64,000 bases of DNA from a bacterium (GTDB taxonomy: Bacteria > Acidobacteriota > Thermoanaerobaculia > Multivoradales > J023), in the NCBI GenBank assembly GCA_024226315.1, contig JAAELT010000712.1:1-64000 (forward strand), in the 5' to 3' direction. A program made the translations under genes and the position numbers. This document shows positions 49,675-58,476 of the stretch, in pieces. The notes below the pieces were generated by a model. It saw nothing but the letters and a program-made list of their open reading frames with translations. It searched no databases and was not told where the DNA came from. How positions within the stretch are numbered: the stretch's first letter is position 1; each line of letters begins with the position of its first letter.

Positions 49675-51632
49675 TAGCTCTCTCCATCTCTGAACTGCAG
49701 GTCATAGAGCCGCCGGTAGACGCCTCCGGCCTCGAGCAACTGCTCGTGGTTACCTTCCTCGATCACTCGGCCACTCTCCATGACCAGGATACGATCGGCA
49801 CGCTGCACCGTCGACAACCGGTGGGCGATCACGAGGGCGGTGCGGCCCGCCATGAGGTTCTGCAGCGCCTTCTGCACGAGGGCTTCGGACTCGCTGTCGA
49901 GGTGCGAGGTGGCCTCATCCAGAATCAGGATCGGCGGATCCTTGAGCAATGCGCGAGCGATCGCCAGGCGCTGTCGCTGGCCGCCGGAGAGCTTGAGGCC
50001 GCTCTCACCGATCACCGCGTCGTAGCCCTCGGGTGCCGTCTCGATGAACTCGTCGGCGTAACCGGCCCGCGCCGCGGCCCTGACCTGTTCGAGCGGCAGA
50101 TCGGACCGCCCATAGGCGATGTTGTTGCGAATCGTGTCATTGAACAGCACCGTGTCCTGAGTGACGATACCGATCTGCGCTCGGAGGCTGCGAAGGGTGA
50201 CACCGCGCAGGTCCGTGCCGTCGATCGACACCTGGCCCTCGGTCGGGTCGAAGTACCGTGGCAGCAGATTCACCAACGTCGACTTTCCCGCCCCGGAGAC
50301 GCCGACCAGCGCCACCACCTCCCCGTGCCGGATGGCCAGATCGATGCCCTGCAACACGGCCGTCGAGTCGTAGGCGAACGACACCTTCTCGAAAGCGATC
50401 TCCTCGCGCACCGGCGCCAGCTCGACGGCGTCCGGAGCATCTTCGATCGGATTGGGCAGGTGCATGATCGATTCCACGCGGTGGGCCGCCGCCAACGCCT
50501 CTTGAAGGATCAGGTTGACCTTGTTGAGCTTGCGCACCGGATCGTAGAGCATCAGCAGATTGGTGAGGAACTGAACCACCTGGGCCGGCGTCAGCTCACC
50601 CGTGCGCACGGTATGACCCGCGTAGACGAGAAACGCGGTGGCGCCGGCCGCCGCCAGGGTCTCCACCACTGGACTCGAGGCGTAGGTCAGGAGCTGGGCT
50701 TTGAGCTTGACCTTCAGGTGGCGAGCGGTCGCCTCGCAGAATCGGGCGAGCTCGAAGCCTTCCATGCCGAAAGCCTTCACGACCCGGTGCCCACGCACCG
50801 CCTCGGCTACCAGGTTCGACAGCTCGGCGAGACGCTCCTGGCTACGGTGACTGGTCTTGCGCATGCCCTTGCCGAACCGCACGATGGGATAAGCCACGAC
50901 GGGCACCAGGACGAGGCAGATCAGAGCGAGGCGGAAATGGGTCGACAGCAGGTACCAGATCAGCAGCACGAGTGTGACGGACTGCTGAAAGAGGTCGAGC
51001 AGTCTGTTGGTGACGGCGTTCTGCATCACCGAAATGTCGTTGCCGACACGGCTGATGAGCTCGCCTGACGGATGGTCGGAGTAGAAGCTCGACGATTGAT
51101 TGAGAATGCGCTCGTAGAGATCATTGCGCAGATCGTTGGTCGCGCCCAGGCCGAGGATCTGGAAGAGATAGCCGTTGGCGAACGCTGCCAGGCTGCGCAT
51201 CATGAAGACGACCATGAACAGCACCGGCAGAAACCAGACATTGTTCTCCGAGTCGACACCCAGCGCGACCTCCAACCGGGTGAGCTGCGTCTCGAAGACC
51301 TCGTCGAGATCGACGTGGAATCCGAAGGCCTCCTCGAACCGTCCGGGCTCGCTGTCCTCCTCGTCCTCCTGTTCGAGCAGCACGGCCGCGGGGCCTTCGA
51401 GATCCTCCCGGTCGGCCTGCAGCACGTCAGAGAGGATGGGGCGAAAGAGCGCCAGCAGCGTCACTGTGGAGACGGCGAAGATCGCCGTCGCCACGACTGC
51501 CAACGTTGCCTGAGGCACGTAGCGGCGGAAGTATCGCCACAGAAAGACCCGCATCTTCGGCACTCCGTCGCCGAGCTCGGCCGGCGCGGCTCCGGCCGGC
51601 GCTTGCTCGACCGGCCGCCCCTCGCCGCTCAT
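49674..51632 (-). CDS. MsbA-like ABC exporter (fused permease and ATPase)
   Basis: The 652-aa protein has six membrane helices in the first 350 residues and an ATPase domain after about 400. ATPase motifs are VALVGVSGAGKSTLVNLLPR (Walker A), Q-loop IGIVTQDTVLFNDTIRNNIA, signature LSGGQRQRLAIARALL, Walker B ILILDEATSHLDSESE and the switch ALVIAHRLST. The layout is that of type IV exporters such as MsbA, which flips lipid A core. A 60-aa acidic loop (EGPAAVLLEQEDEEDSEPGR) between helices 1 and 2 is unusual. It starts at ATG 51632, overlapping the stop of the 63-aa membrane protein. Confidence 0.87.
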   Translation of the reverse strand: MSGEGRPVEQAPAGAAPAELGDGVPKMRVFLWRYFRRYVPQATLAVVATAIFAVSTVTLLALFRPILSDVLQADREDLEGPAAVLLEQEDEEDSEPGRFEEAFGFHVDLDEVFETQLTRLEVALGVDSENNVWFLPVLFMVVFMMRSLAAFANGYLFQILGLGATNDLRNDLYERILNQSSSFYSDHPSGELISRVGNDISVMQNAVTNRLLDLFQQSVTLVLLIWYLLSTHFRLALICLVLVPVVAYPIVRFGKGMRKTSHRSQERLAELSNLVAEAVRGHRVVKAFGMEGFELARFCEATARHLKVKLKAQLLTYASSPVVETLAAAGATAFLVYAGHTVRTGELTPAQVVQFLTNLLMLYDPVRKLNKVNLILQEALAAAHRVESIMHLPNPIEDAPDAVELAPVREEIAFEKVSFAYDSTAVLQGIDLAIRHGEVVALVGVSGAGKSTLVNLLPRYFDPTEGQVSIDGTDLRGVTLRSLRAQIGIVTQDTVLFNDTIRNNIAYGRSDLPLEQVRAAARAGYADEFIETAPEGYDAVIGESGLKLSGGQRQRLAIARALLKDPPILILDEATSHLDSESEALVQKALQNLMAGRTALVIAHRLSTVQRADRILVMESGRVIEEGNHEQLLEAGGVYRRLYDLQFRDGES

Positions 51633-51820
51633 GGGATGGGCGCGGGAGGCCCGGAAGGGAAGAAATACACCAGCCAGGCGAGAGCGAGACCGCCAGCCAC
51701 CATGCCGAAGAAAACTTGCAAAAACAACTTGCCCTGCGCCCGCGGCTGCCGGCGCCAGAGCAGGGCGAAGAAGACGCTGACCAGCGCCGCGTAGGCCACC
51801 ATCAGCAGGAAATGAGACAC
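51629..51820 (-). CDS. Small membrane protein, 63 aa
   Basis: Two predicted membrane helices (FLLMVAYAALVSVFFALLW and FLQVFFGMVAGGLALAWLV) joined by a short basic loop, ending PSGPPAPIP. I do not recognise a family. Its stop overlaps the ABC exporter start by ATGA and its start is one base from the stop of the next upstream gene, so it is tightly coupled and may assist the exporter. Confidence 0.7.
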   Translation of the reverse strand: MSHFLLMVAYAALVSVFFALLWRRQPRAQGKLFLQVFFGMVAGGLALAWLVYFFPSGPPAPIP

Positions 51821-51821
51821 G

Positions 51822-52271
51822 CTATGTCTTCCTGCCTGTCGAGATGTCCCAGGCGTCGAGGATCAACAGTAGATTCATCAGGCCGGCAGTGAGGATGAAG
51901 GCACTACCATACTCGTATCCGGGCGCCTCCACCATACCCTCGTACCCGAGGGCCAGACGCAGGAACAGCGTCGGGGCTCCGGCGCCCAGACAGCCGAGGC
52001 TCGCCAGCACGGTGAGCGGCGCTCCACTGAAGGTCCAGGGCAACCGCCCGTCGAGTAGGCAACCGATCACCAGAGAGGTGATCACCAGACCCAGGAACGC
52101 CAGGGCGCGGCTCTTGGCGCCTAGATAGAGATGCCCCGCGCCAGGAACGAACCAGGCCAGGACACACGCCAGATACGGGTTGGCGACCGGAACCGGCGCG
52201 GTCTCGGCCGACGGCCGTTCCGCCCTGGCGGCCGACCGCTTCTTTTTCTTCGTTCCGGCTTTGCCGGCCAA
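51822..52271 (-). CDS. Membrane protein, DUF6677-like, 149 aa
   Basis: A lysine-rich N-terminus (GTKKKKRSAARAERPSAE) leads to ANPYLACVLAWFVPGAGHLY and LGAKSRALAFLGLVITSLVI, then two more membrane segments (VLASLGCLGAGAPTLFLRL, SAFILTAGLMNLLLILDAW). The NPYxA...PGAGHLYLG opening is typical of DUF6677-like membrane proteins, of unknown function. It sits between the HU gene and the 63-aa membrane gene in the same direction. Confidence 0.65.
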   Translation of the reverse strand: MAGKAGTKKKKRSAARAERPSAETAPVPVANPYLACVLAWFVPGAGHLYLGAKSRALAFLGLVITSLVIGCLLDGRLPWTFSGAPLTVLASLGCLGAGAPTLFLRLALGYEGMVEAPGYEYGSAFILTAGLMNLLLILDAWDISTGRKT

Positions 52272-52296
52272 TATGAACCCTCCTCGTCAGGAGAAG

Positions 52297-52590
52297 TCAG
52301 GAGTTCAAGAGCCCCTTGAGCTCCTTGCCCGGCTTGAAATAGGGGATCCGCTTCGCGGGCACGTCCACCCGCGCTCCGGTCTTTGGGTTGCGACCCACGC
52401 GTGGTCCGCGGTTGCGTACCCGGAAGCTGCCAAATCCACGCAGCTCGATCTTCGCACCAACCCGCAGCGAGTCCACGATGCTCTCGAACACGGTGTTGAC
52501 GATGATCTCGGCGTGTTTCTTGGTGAGTTGCGTCATGCCGGCGACTTCTTCCACCAGCTCAGCCTTGGTCATGGCGTCCCGCGTAGCCAC
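52297..52590 (-). CDS. HU/IHF-family DNA-binding protein
   Basis: The 97-aa product has the DNABII fold: TKAELVEEVAGMTQLTKKHA, ESIVDSLRVGAKIELRGFGS and the DNA-bending arm FRVRNRGPRVGRNPKTGARV with the proline of the arm tip in RVGRNPKTG. The DVPAKRIPYFKPGKEL end is IHF-beta-like. The GTG at 52590 follows GGGAGG by 4 bases; the ATG six codons later has no Shine-Dalgarno. It is the usual neighbour of rpsA (as ihfB in proteobacteria), which supports IHF-like rather than HU-like identity. Confidence 0.92.
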   Translation of the reverse strand: MATRDAMTKAELVEEVAGMTQLTKKHAEIIVNTVFESIVDSLRVGAKIELRGFGSFRVRNRGPRVGRNPKTGARVDVPAKRIPYFKPGKELKGLLNS

Positions 52591-52633
52591 GGCTCCTCCC
52601 TCAGGTCTCTCAGCCCTCGTTCCGACGATTCTC

Positions 52634-52659
52634 GCGCGGCACGCCGGCGTGCCGCGCGG
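52634..52659. repeat. Perfect 26-bp GC palindrome between rpsA and the HU/IHF gene
   Basis: CGCGCGGCAC-GCCGGC-GTGCCGCGCG, self-complementary over 26 bp. It lies in the 86-base gap after rpsA and may be a hairpin that limits read-through; there is no T-tract. Confidence 0.55.
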
Positions 52660-52676
52660 AGAGGTCGTGGGCTAGC

Positions 52677-54740
52677 TCATTTGTCCTCTTCTTCTTCCGA
52701 CTCCGCCGCCGGCGCGGCGTCCCCGGTCTCAGGCTCGTCCGAAGCATCTTCGGCCGCGGCCTGTTCTTCCTCGGAAGCGTCGCTAACAGTCTCCCCCGTA
52801 TCCTCCTCCGCGACAGCCTCCTCAGCGGCGGCTTCCTCGGGCTCCTCGGCGGCAGACTCCTCAGCGGCGGCTGCCTCAGGCTCCTCAGAGGCGGCCTCTT
52901 CGGACTCCTCGGCGACAGCTTCCTCAGCGGCGCCTTCTTCGGGCTCCTCGGCAGCAGCCTCCTCAGCGACCGCCCCTTCGGGCTCCACAGCGGCAGCCTC
53001 TTCAGCGTCCTCGGCAGCGGCCTCTTCGAGCTCGCCCTCCTCGGACTCTTCGACGACGATGCCCGACGCTGCCAGTCGCGCGGCTTCCAGCTCCTCGATC
53101 TCGTCCGGATCGGGCTGCGGCACGCCGCGCATGGTCAGGCCGACTTTCTTGTCTTCCTCTTCGATGCGAAGGATGCGGGCCGAGACCCACTCGCCAACCT
53201 GGTAGTGGTCCTCGAGCTTCCCGCCCGGGAGGTCGATCTCCGAAATGTGCGCCAGGCCCTCCAGGCCCTGATAGATGTCGATGAACAGGCCGAAGTCCGT
53301 GACGTTGACCACCTTGCCGTCGAGGGTGTCTCCGACGTGGAATTCGGTGACGAAGCTGTCCCACTCGTTGGGAAGGAACTCCTTGATCGACAGCGACACG
53401 CGCTGGTTCGAGACGTCGATGTTGGTGATCCGCGCCTGCACCATGTCGCCCTTTTTGAGCACCTCGCTAGGATGCTTGACTCGCTTGGTCCAGCTCATAT
53501 CGGAGACGTGGATCAGACCGTCGATGTCTTCGGTGATCTCGACGAAGGCGCCGAACTCGGTCAGATTGCGCACCTTGCCCTCGATGATGCTGCCGATCGG
53601 GAACGAATCCGAGAGCTCTTCCCAGGGATTGCGCTCGGTCTGACGCAGCGACAGGCTAATGCGGCGATTGGGCATGTCGAGCTCGGAGACGATGGCCTGC
53701 ACCGCGTCGCCGACCGCGAGGATCTTCGACGGGTTGACCACCTTCTTGGTCCACGACATCTCGCTGACGTGGATCAGACCCTCGACGCCCTCCTCGATCT
53801 CGACGAAGGCGCCGTAATCAACAAGACTGACCACCTTGCCGTCGACCCGCGAGCCGATCGGATACTTCTTGTCGACCAGAGTCCACGGATCTTCGGTGCG
53901 CTGCTTGTAGCCCAGCGAAACGCGCTCGGTCTCGGGATCGAACTTGAGGATCACCACCTCGATGTCGTCGCCGACGGAGAAATGCTCCGAGGGATGGTTG
54001 ACCCGCCCCCAGGAGATGTCGGTGATGTGAAGCAGGCCGTCGATGCCGCCGAGATCGACGAACACACCGTAGTCGGTGATGTTCTTGACCACGCCGGGCA
54101 GCCGGGAGCCCTCGATGAGCTTCTCGAGCGTCTCGGCCTTCTTCTTGGCGAATTCCTTCTCCAACACGGCCTTGCGCGACAGCACGATGTTGTTGCGCCG
54201 CCGGTCCAGGCTGATGACCTTGAATTCCAGCTCCGAGCCGCGCAGCGATTCGAGATGCTTGACCGGCTTGATGTCGACCAACGATCCAGGCAGGAAGGCA
54301 CGCAGACCGACGTCGACGGTCAAGCCTCCCTTGATGCGGTCGATCACCCGACCGTGGATGATCAGGCCTTCCTTGTAGGCGCTCTCGATATCCTGCCAGA
54401 TCCTCATCCTCTCCGCTTTGACCTTCGAGAGCAGCACGTGCCCTTCCAGATCCTCGGTCTTCTCGAGTAGAACCTCGACCTCGTCTCCGACGCCGACAAG
54501 GACTTCACCGGTGGAGTCGGCGAATTCCTGAATGGGGATCAGGCCCTCTGATTTGTAACCGACATCGACGACCACCTCACTCGACGTGATCTCGACCACG
54601 TTCCCGGTGACGATCTCGCCCTCCTCCAAGTGACGCATACTCTCGTCGTAGAGGGCGACGAGCTGTTCGTAATCCAGCTCGCTGTCGTCAGCCGGGATCA
54701 GGCCGGCCTCGGTCATCGTCTCGTCGCTGTGTTGTTCCAT
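52677..54740 (-). CDS. rpsA: 30S ribosomal protein S1
   Basis: The 687-aa protein has six S1 RNA-binding domains, for example GNVVEITSSEVVVDVGYKSE, VKNITDYGVFVDLGGIDGLL, VVSLVDYGAFVEIEEGVEGL and VVNVTDFGLFIDIYQGLEGL. S1 brings mRNA to the 30S subunit. After about residue 560 there is an unusual tail of about 130 residues consisting almost only of Glu and Ala with a few Pro/Ser. ATG 54740 is chosen since AAGGAGG lies 11 bases upstream; the in-phase upstream ATG 54776 has no Shine-Dalgarno. Gene order cmk ... rpsA ... HU/IHF is conserved, with queG inserted here. Confidence 0.93.
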   Translation of the reverse strand: MEQHSDETMTEAGLIPADDSELDYEQLVALYDESMRHLEEGEIVTGNVVEITSSEVVVDVGYKSEGLIPIQEFADSTGEVLVGVGDEVEVLLEKTEDLEGHVLLSKVKAERMRIWQDIESAYKEGLIIHGRVIDRIKGGLTVDVGLRAFLPGSLVDIKPVKHLESLRGSELEFKVISLDRRRNNIVLSRKAVLEKEFAKKKAETLEKLIEGSRLPGVVKNITDYGVFVDLGGIDGLLHITDISWGRVNHPSEHFSVGDDIEVVILKFDPETERVSLGYKQRTEDPWTLVDKKYPIGSRVDGKVVSLVDYGAFVEIEEGVEGLIHVSEMSWTKKVVNPSKILAVGDAVQAIVSELDMPNRRISLSLRQTERNPWEELSDSFPIGSIIEGKVRNLTEFGAFVEITEDIDGLIHVSDMSWTKRVKHPSEVLKKGDMVQARITNIDVSNQRVSLSIKEFLPNEWDSFVTEFHVGDTLDGKVVNVTDFGLFIDIYQGLEGLAHISEIDLPGGKLEDHYQVGEWVSARILRIEEEDKKVGLTMRGVPQPDPDEIEELEAARLAASGIVVEESEEGELEEAAAEDAEEAAAVEPEGAVAEEAAAEEPEEGAAEEAVAEESEEAASEEPEAAAAEESAAEEPEEAAAEEAVAEEDTGETVSDASEEEQAAAEDASDEPETGDAAPAAESEEEEDK

Positions 54741-54965
54741 TGCCTCACGAACCTCCTTGTTGACAGATTCAGGCACACGATGCGCCTGTTACGGGCTGCT
54801 TTTTTGGGGGATCGAGCTCTCTATCGACCCCGCCGGCCGTGATTCGAACTCCGCGGTGTATGATCCGCGTCGTAGGGGCTGAAGCGAAGTTTCGTCAGAT
54901 CCGGGGGGCGCGGGGCCGGAAGAGCGTCTAGCGGCGGGCTAAGTGCTTGAGAACTCGGGCCTTGC

Positions 54966-54995
54966 AGTATAGGGGGGCGATCGCTCGAGTGTCAA
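54966..54995 (-). promoter_or_regulatory. Strong promoter for rpsA, overlapping the queG stop
   Basis: Minus strand: TTGACA (54990-54995), 18 bases, TATACT (54966-54971). Predicted start near 54959, giving a leader of about 218 bases to the S1 start codon. The -35 hexamer lies over the queG stop codon (54992-54994), so S1 can be expressed apart from the upstream operon. Confidence 0.7.
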
Positions 54996-56062
54996 CTGTT
55001 TTCCTTCGCTTCGAGCGCCCAGGCAGCGTGCTCCGAAACAACTGGATCGGCGTTGTTTCGCGCGCGCTCGAGCACCGGGACGTAGCGCTCTTCGCCACGG
55101 TTCCCCATGGCGACGGCGGCGTTGCGCTGCAGGCCTTCGAGCTTGGCGCGTTTCATCGGGCTCGCGCGGAAGCGCTCAAGGTATTCTTCCCGGTCGAGCG
55201 CCAGGAGACCAACGAGATCCAGCTCGGCGCGCTCTGGCGGCAGGCGCAGCTCCTCGTGGTCGCCGGGCGTCGGTCCTTCCTCGCGGCGGCCACCAGGGCG
55301 GGTCGGCTGATTCCAGGGGCAGACCTCCTGGCAGACGTCGCAGCCGAAGACCCAGTCGCCGAGCATCTCTCGGGCCGCCTCCGGCAGCGCTCCCCGGTGC
55401 TCGATGGTCCAGTAGCTAATGCAGCGATTCGAGTCCAGGCGATAAGGCTCGGCCAGGGCGCCGGTCGGGCAGGCGTCGAGGCAGCGGGTGCAGCGGCCGC
55501 AGAGATCGGCAACCGGTTCTGACGGCGTCAGGTCGAGGGTCAGCAGTAGCTCGCCGAGCAGGAACCAGGACCCCACCTCGGGATGCAAGAGCTGCGTGTT
55601 CTTGCCCTGAGCTCCGAGGCCGGCGCGCGCCGCCAGCTCGCGCTCCAGGATCGGCCCGGTGTCGACGTAGGGACGGGTACCGCAACCAGGGAACGCTTCG
55701 CCGATGCGGGCGGCCAGCTTCTTCAACCTCTTGCCCATGACGTCGTGGTAATCGCGTCCCCGAGCGTAGCGCGCCACACGCGGCCAGAGATCGCCTTCCG
55801 GCTCGTCCTCGCCAACCAGCGGGTAATACTGCAGTGCCACGCACAACGCCGAGCGAGAGCCCAGCAGCAAGCGCGCCGGATCCTCGCGGATCTCCAGCCG
55901 GCGTGCTATCCATTCCATGCCGGCATGGTCGCCGCGCGCCAACCAGCGCCGCAGGTGCGCTCCCTGATCCGAGGGCTCGAGCGAAGCGATGCCGGCCCGG
56001 TCGAATCCTTCTTCCAGCGCCCAGCGCCGGAGACGCTCCGCACCCTCCTTCGGGTCGATCAC
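54992..56062 (-). CDS. queG: Epoxyqueuosine reductase
   Basis: The 356-aa cobalamin- and Fe-S-dependent enzyme makes the last step of queuosine in tRNA. Motifs are VARYARGRDYHDVMGKRLKK, RPYVDTGPILERELAARAGL with GKNTQLLHPEVGSWFLLGE, and two [4Fe-4S] sets: CGRCTRCLDACPTGAL and CDVCQEVCPWN. The HEAT-like C-terminus (GLQRNAAVAMGNRGEERYVP) is also typical. Its ATG overlaps the cmk stop by ATGA. The last codons lie under the rpsA promoter. Confidence 0.93.
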   Translation of the reverse strand: MIDPKEGAERLRRWALEEGFDRAGIASLEPSDQGAHLRRWLARGDHAGMEWIARRLEIREDPARLLLGSRSALCVALQYYPLVGEDEPEGDLWPRVARYARGRDYHDVMGKRLKKLAARIGEAFPGCGTRPYVDTGPILERELAARAGLGAQGKNTQLLHPEVGSWFLLGELLLTLDLTPSEPVADLCGRCTRCLDACPTGALAEPYRLDSNRCISYWTIEHRGALPEAAREMLGDWVFGCDVCQEVCPWNQPTRPGGRREEGPTPGDHEELRLPPERAELDLVGLLALDREEYLERFRASPMKRAKLEGLQRNAAVAMGNRGEERYVPVLERARNNADPVVSEHAAWALEAKENS

Positions 56063-56772
56063 GGCGGCGTCCGTGCCCCGGAAGTCCGCCGGATCGTCGC
56101 CACCATGCGATCGACGATCCGTTCCGGAGTGAGATCCGAGGAGTCGATGACATGGTAGGTCTCGTCACAGATCAGCGGTGAGTCCGGCCGTCCGCGATCG
56201 CGCGCGTCACGCTCCTCGATGTCGCGCAGCACCTGCTGATAGCTCGAATCCTTGCCGGACGCCACCAGCTCCAGGTGGCGGCGGTCGGCGCGCACCGCGG
56301 GCCGGGCGTCCAGGAAGAACTTGTGGAGCGTCTCGGGAAACACCACGCTGCCGATGTCGCGCCCCTCGACCACCGCCCCGAAACGCGCCGCCACCCGCCG
56401 TTGGAGAGCCACCAGGCGGGCACGGATCTCGGGATGTACGCTCACCCTCGAGGTGGCCGCCGAGACCTCGGGCGTGCGGATGCGGTCGCCGACCGGCCGC
56501 CCATCGAGCATCACTTCGAGACCTCCGTCCGCCGTCGGTTGGAGCTCGATGTCGGCACGCCCGACGGCGGCCAGCACCGCCTCCCGATCGTCGAGATCGA
56601 TCCCGGCCTCGAGCACCTCGAGCGCCACGGCTCGATAGGTTGCGCCGGTATCCAGCACCGGCACTCCCAGTCTCCGCGCCAGCAGGCGCGCGACAGTGCT
56701 CTTGCCGACGCCCGACGGGCCATCGATGGCCACGATCAGTGGCCTCGCGGAATCGCCCGACGTCTCAGCCAC
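56059..56772 (-). CDS. cmk: Cytidylate kinase
   Basis: The 237-aa kinase phosphorylates CMP and dCMP. The P-loop is IVAIDGPSGVGKSTVARLLA near residue 15, followed by LGVPVLDTGATYRAVALEVL, the CMP-binding VSVHPEIRARLVALQRRVAA, and FPETLHKFFLDARPAVRADR. It overlaps rluB by 8 bases and queG by 4, so translation is coupled across the row rluB-cmk-queG. Confidence 0.94.
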   Translation of the reverse strand: MAETSGDSARPLIVAIDGPSGVGKSTVARLLARRLGVPVLDTGATYRAVALEVLEAGIDLDDREAVLAAVGRADIELQPTADGGLEVMLDGRPVGDRIRTPEVSAATSRVSVHPEIRARLVALQRRVAARFGAVVEGRDIGSVVFPETLHKFFLDARPAVRADRRHLELVASGKDSSYQQVLRDIEERDARDRGRPDSPLICDETYHVIDSSDLTPERIVDRMVATIRRTSGARTPP

Positions 56773-57673
56773 GTCGGCCGCGAGGTCCTTTCCCGCCGGT
56801 GGACGGCTTGCGCCCCGACGGCTTGCGCCCCGACGTTCTCTTGCCTGCAGACCTGGCCGCTGGTCGTTTTCCCGCCGGCCGCTTGCCCGATGGCCGTTCC
56901 CCGCGCGCGACCGGTTTCGCGGTGCGGCGACGCAACGCCGTGACCTCCTCCTCGGTCAGCTCGCGCCAGGCACCGCGCGGCAACCGGGGATCGGCGACGG
57001 ACCCGATCGCCACCCGGCGCAGACGGCTCACCGGATGACCGATGCGGAAGAACATCTCGCGGATCTGCCGCGTACGGCCTTCCCCGAGGGTCACCGTCCA
57101 CCACGAGTTGCTGACGCTCGCGCGGCGGCCGGTGACGGCCGTGCGCGATTCGATCTCGACCGGCGCGGTGCGCTTGCCGTAGAGCATCACGCCCTCGCGC
57201 AGTCCGTCGATCTCGGCGTCGGCCGGCCGGCCCTTCACCTTCACCTCGTAGGTCTTGAGACAACCGTAGCGCGGATGAGCGACGTGCTGAGCGAGATCGC
57301 CGTCGCTCGTGAGGATCAGCAGCCCCTCGGTGTCGAAGTCGAGGCGCCCCACCGGCACCAGGCCCTTGCGCAGCCGCGCCGGCACCAGGTCGATGACTGT
57401 CGGCCGGCCTTCTGGATCGTCGGCCGTCGAAACGCAGCCCGTCGGCTTGTTGAGCAGCAGGTAGCGATGCTCGCCGCTGTGCCCGGCAACGCGTTTGCCG
57501 TCGACCTTGACGGCGTCGACGCTCAGGTCGACCCGTTGTCCGAGCTCGGCGAGCCTGCCGTTGACCGTGATGCGCCCCTCGCGGATCATCTCCTCGACCC
57601 GGCGGCGCGAGGCGACGCCGGCGCGAGCCAGCACTTTCTGCAGCCGCTCGCCGGCACCCTTGGACCTGCTCAT
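56765..57673 (-). CDS. rluB: Ribosomal large-subunit pseudouridine synthase B family
   Basis: The 302-aa enzyme modifies 23S rRNA. An S4-like RNA-binding domain comes first (ERLQKVLARAGVASRRRVEE, GRITVNGRLAELGQRVDLSV), then the catalytic GRLDFDTEGLLILTSDGDLA with the conserved aspartate in RLDxDTxG and the TLGEGRTRQIREMFFRIGHP signature of the RsuA/RluB/E/F group. A basic Lys/Arg/Ser/Gly-rich tail of about 55 residues (GKRPAGKRPAARSAGKRTSG) probably binds RNA. ATG 57673 overlaps the scpB stop by ATGA. Confidence 0.92.
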   Translation of the reverse strand: MSRSKGAGERLQKVLARAGVASRRRVEEMIREGRITVNGRLAELGQRVDLSVDAVKVDGKRVAGHSGEHRYLLLNKPTGCVSTADDPEGRPTVIDLVPARLRKGLVPVGRLDFDTEGLLILTSDGDLAQHVAHPRYGCLKTYEVKVKGRPADAEIDGLREGVMLYGKRTAPVEIESRTAVTGRRASVSNSWWTVTLGEGRTRQIREMFFRIGHPVSRLRRVAIGSVADPRLPRGAWRELTEEEVTALRRRTAKPVARGERPSGKRPAGKRPAARSAGKRTSGRKPSGRKPSTGGKGPRGRRG

Positions 57674-58476
57674 CCCGGGACCTCGACTTCCTCCGGCTGT
57701 GCCGACTCGTCGGTCCCGGCCTCGGTTGATCCTTCCACCGCCTCCGCGCGGGCAGGCTCTTCCTCGATTGCCTCGGCGCCGGTACGCTCCGCCGCGTCGG
57801 CGAGAGCTCGCTCGGCTTCGATCGCCTCGACCTCGGCGCGTTCCTGGATCTCGCTCTCCCTCTCCTCCATCTCCGTCACCTCGCTCTGGATCTCCTCCTC
57901 CTGATCGAGGCCGAGGTCTTCCGGCGCACCCTCGGCATCGCCGCCGAAGAGCTCCTCGAACTGCTCCAGCGGCGGCAGCTCCTTCAAGCTGCGGAGCCCA
58001 AAGTGCTGCAGGAACTCGCGCGTGGTGGCGTAGAGAAACGGCTTGCCGACCACTTCCTTGCGGCCGGAGATGCGGATCAAACGGCGCTCCAACAACTTCT
58101 TCAGCACGCCCGAGGAATTTACGCCGCGAAGCTCCTGGATCTCCGGCGCGGTCACCGGCTGACGATAGGCGATGATCGCCAGCGACTCGAGCGCCGGCAT
58201 GCTCAGCTTGTTGGTGCCGGTCACCTCGAAGAAGCGGCGCAGGTAACCATGCAGGTCGGGGCGGGAGACCAGGCGCAGGCCGCCGGCCACCTCGTCGATC
58301 AGCACTCCGCGACCGGGATCCTGCGCGTAGCGCTCGACCACCGCGTCGAGCGCCTCGGCGGCCTGCGCGCGCTCGCTCTCGGCGAACACCTCGAGCAACT
58401 TGGCGCGCGACACCGCCTCGTTCGAGACGAACAGAATCGCCTCGACCACGGCTTCCATCTCCTTCCGGTCGATCAT
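57670..58476 (-). CDS. scpB: Segregation and condensation protein B
   Basis: The 268-aa subunit of the Smc-ScpAB condensin has two winged-helix domains: VVEAILFVSNEAVSRAKLLE, LMPALESLAIIAYRQ-type LSMPALESLAIIAYRQPVTA, EIQELRGVNSSGVLKKLLER and RKEVVGKPFLYATTREFLQH. The last 85 residues form a Glu-rich tail longer than in most relatives. It overlaps scpA and rluB by ATGA on both sides. Confidence 0.92.
   Translation of the reverse strand: MIDRKEMEAVVEAILFVSNEAVSRAKLLEVFAESERAQAAEALDAVVERYAQDPGRGVLIDEVAGGLRLVSRPDLHGYLRRFFEVTGTNKLSMPALESLAIIAYRQPVTAPEIQELRGVNSSGVLKKLLERRLIRISGRKEVVGKPFLYATTREFLQHFGLRSLKELPPLEQFEELFGGDAEGAPEDLGLDQEEEIQSEVTEMEERESEIQERAEVEAIEAERALADAAERTGAEAIEEEPARAEAVEGSTEAGTDESAQPEEVEVPG

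Noticed and set aside
54840..54858. tRNA-like GTTCGAATC on the minus strand
   Set aside because: The flanking bases do not form a T-stem, and the rpsA leader covers this place.
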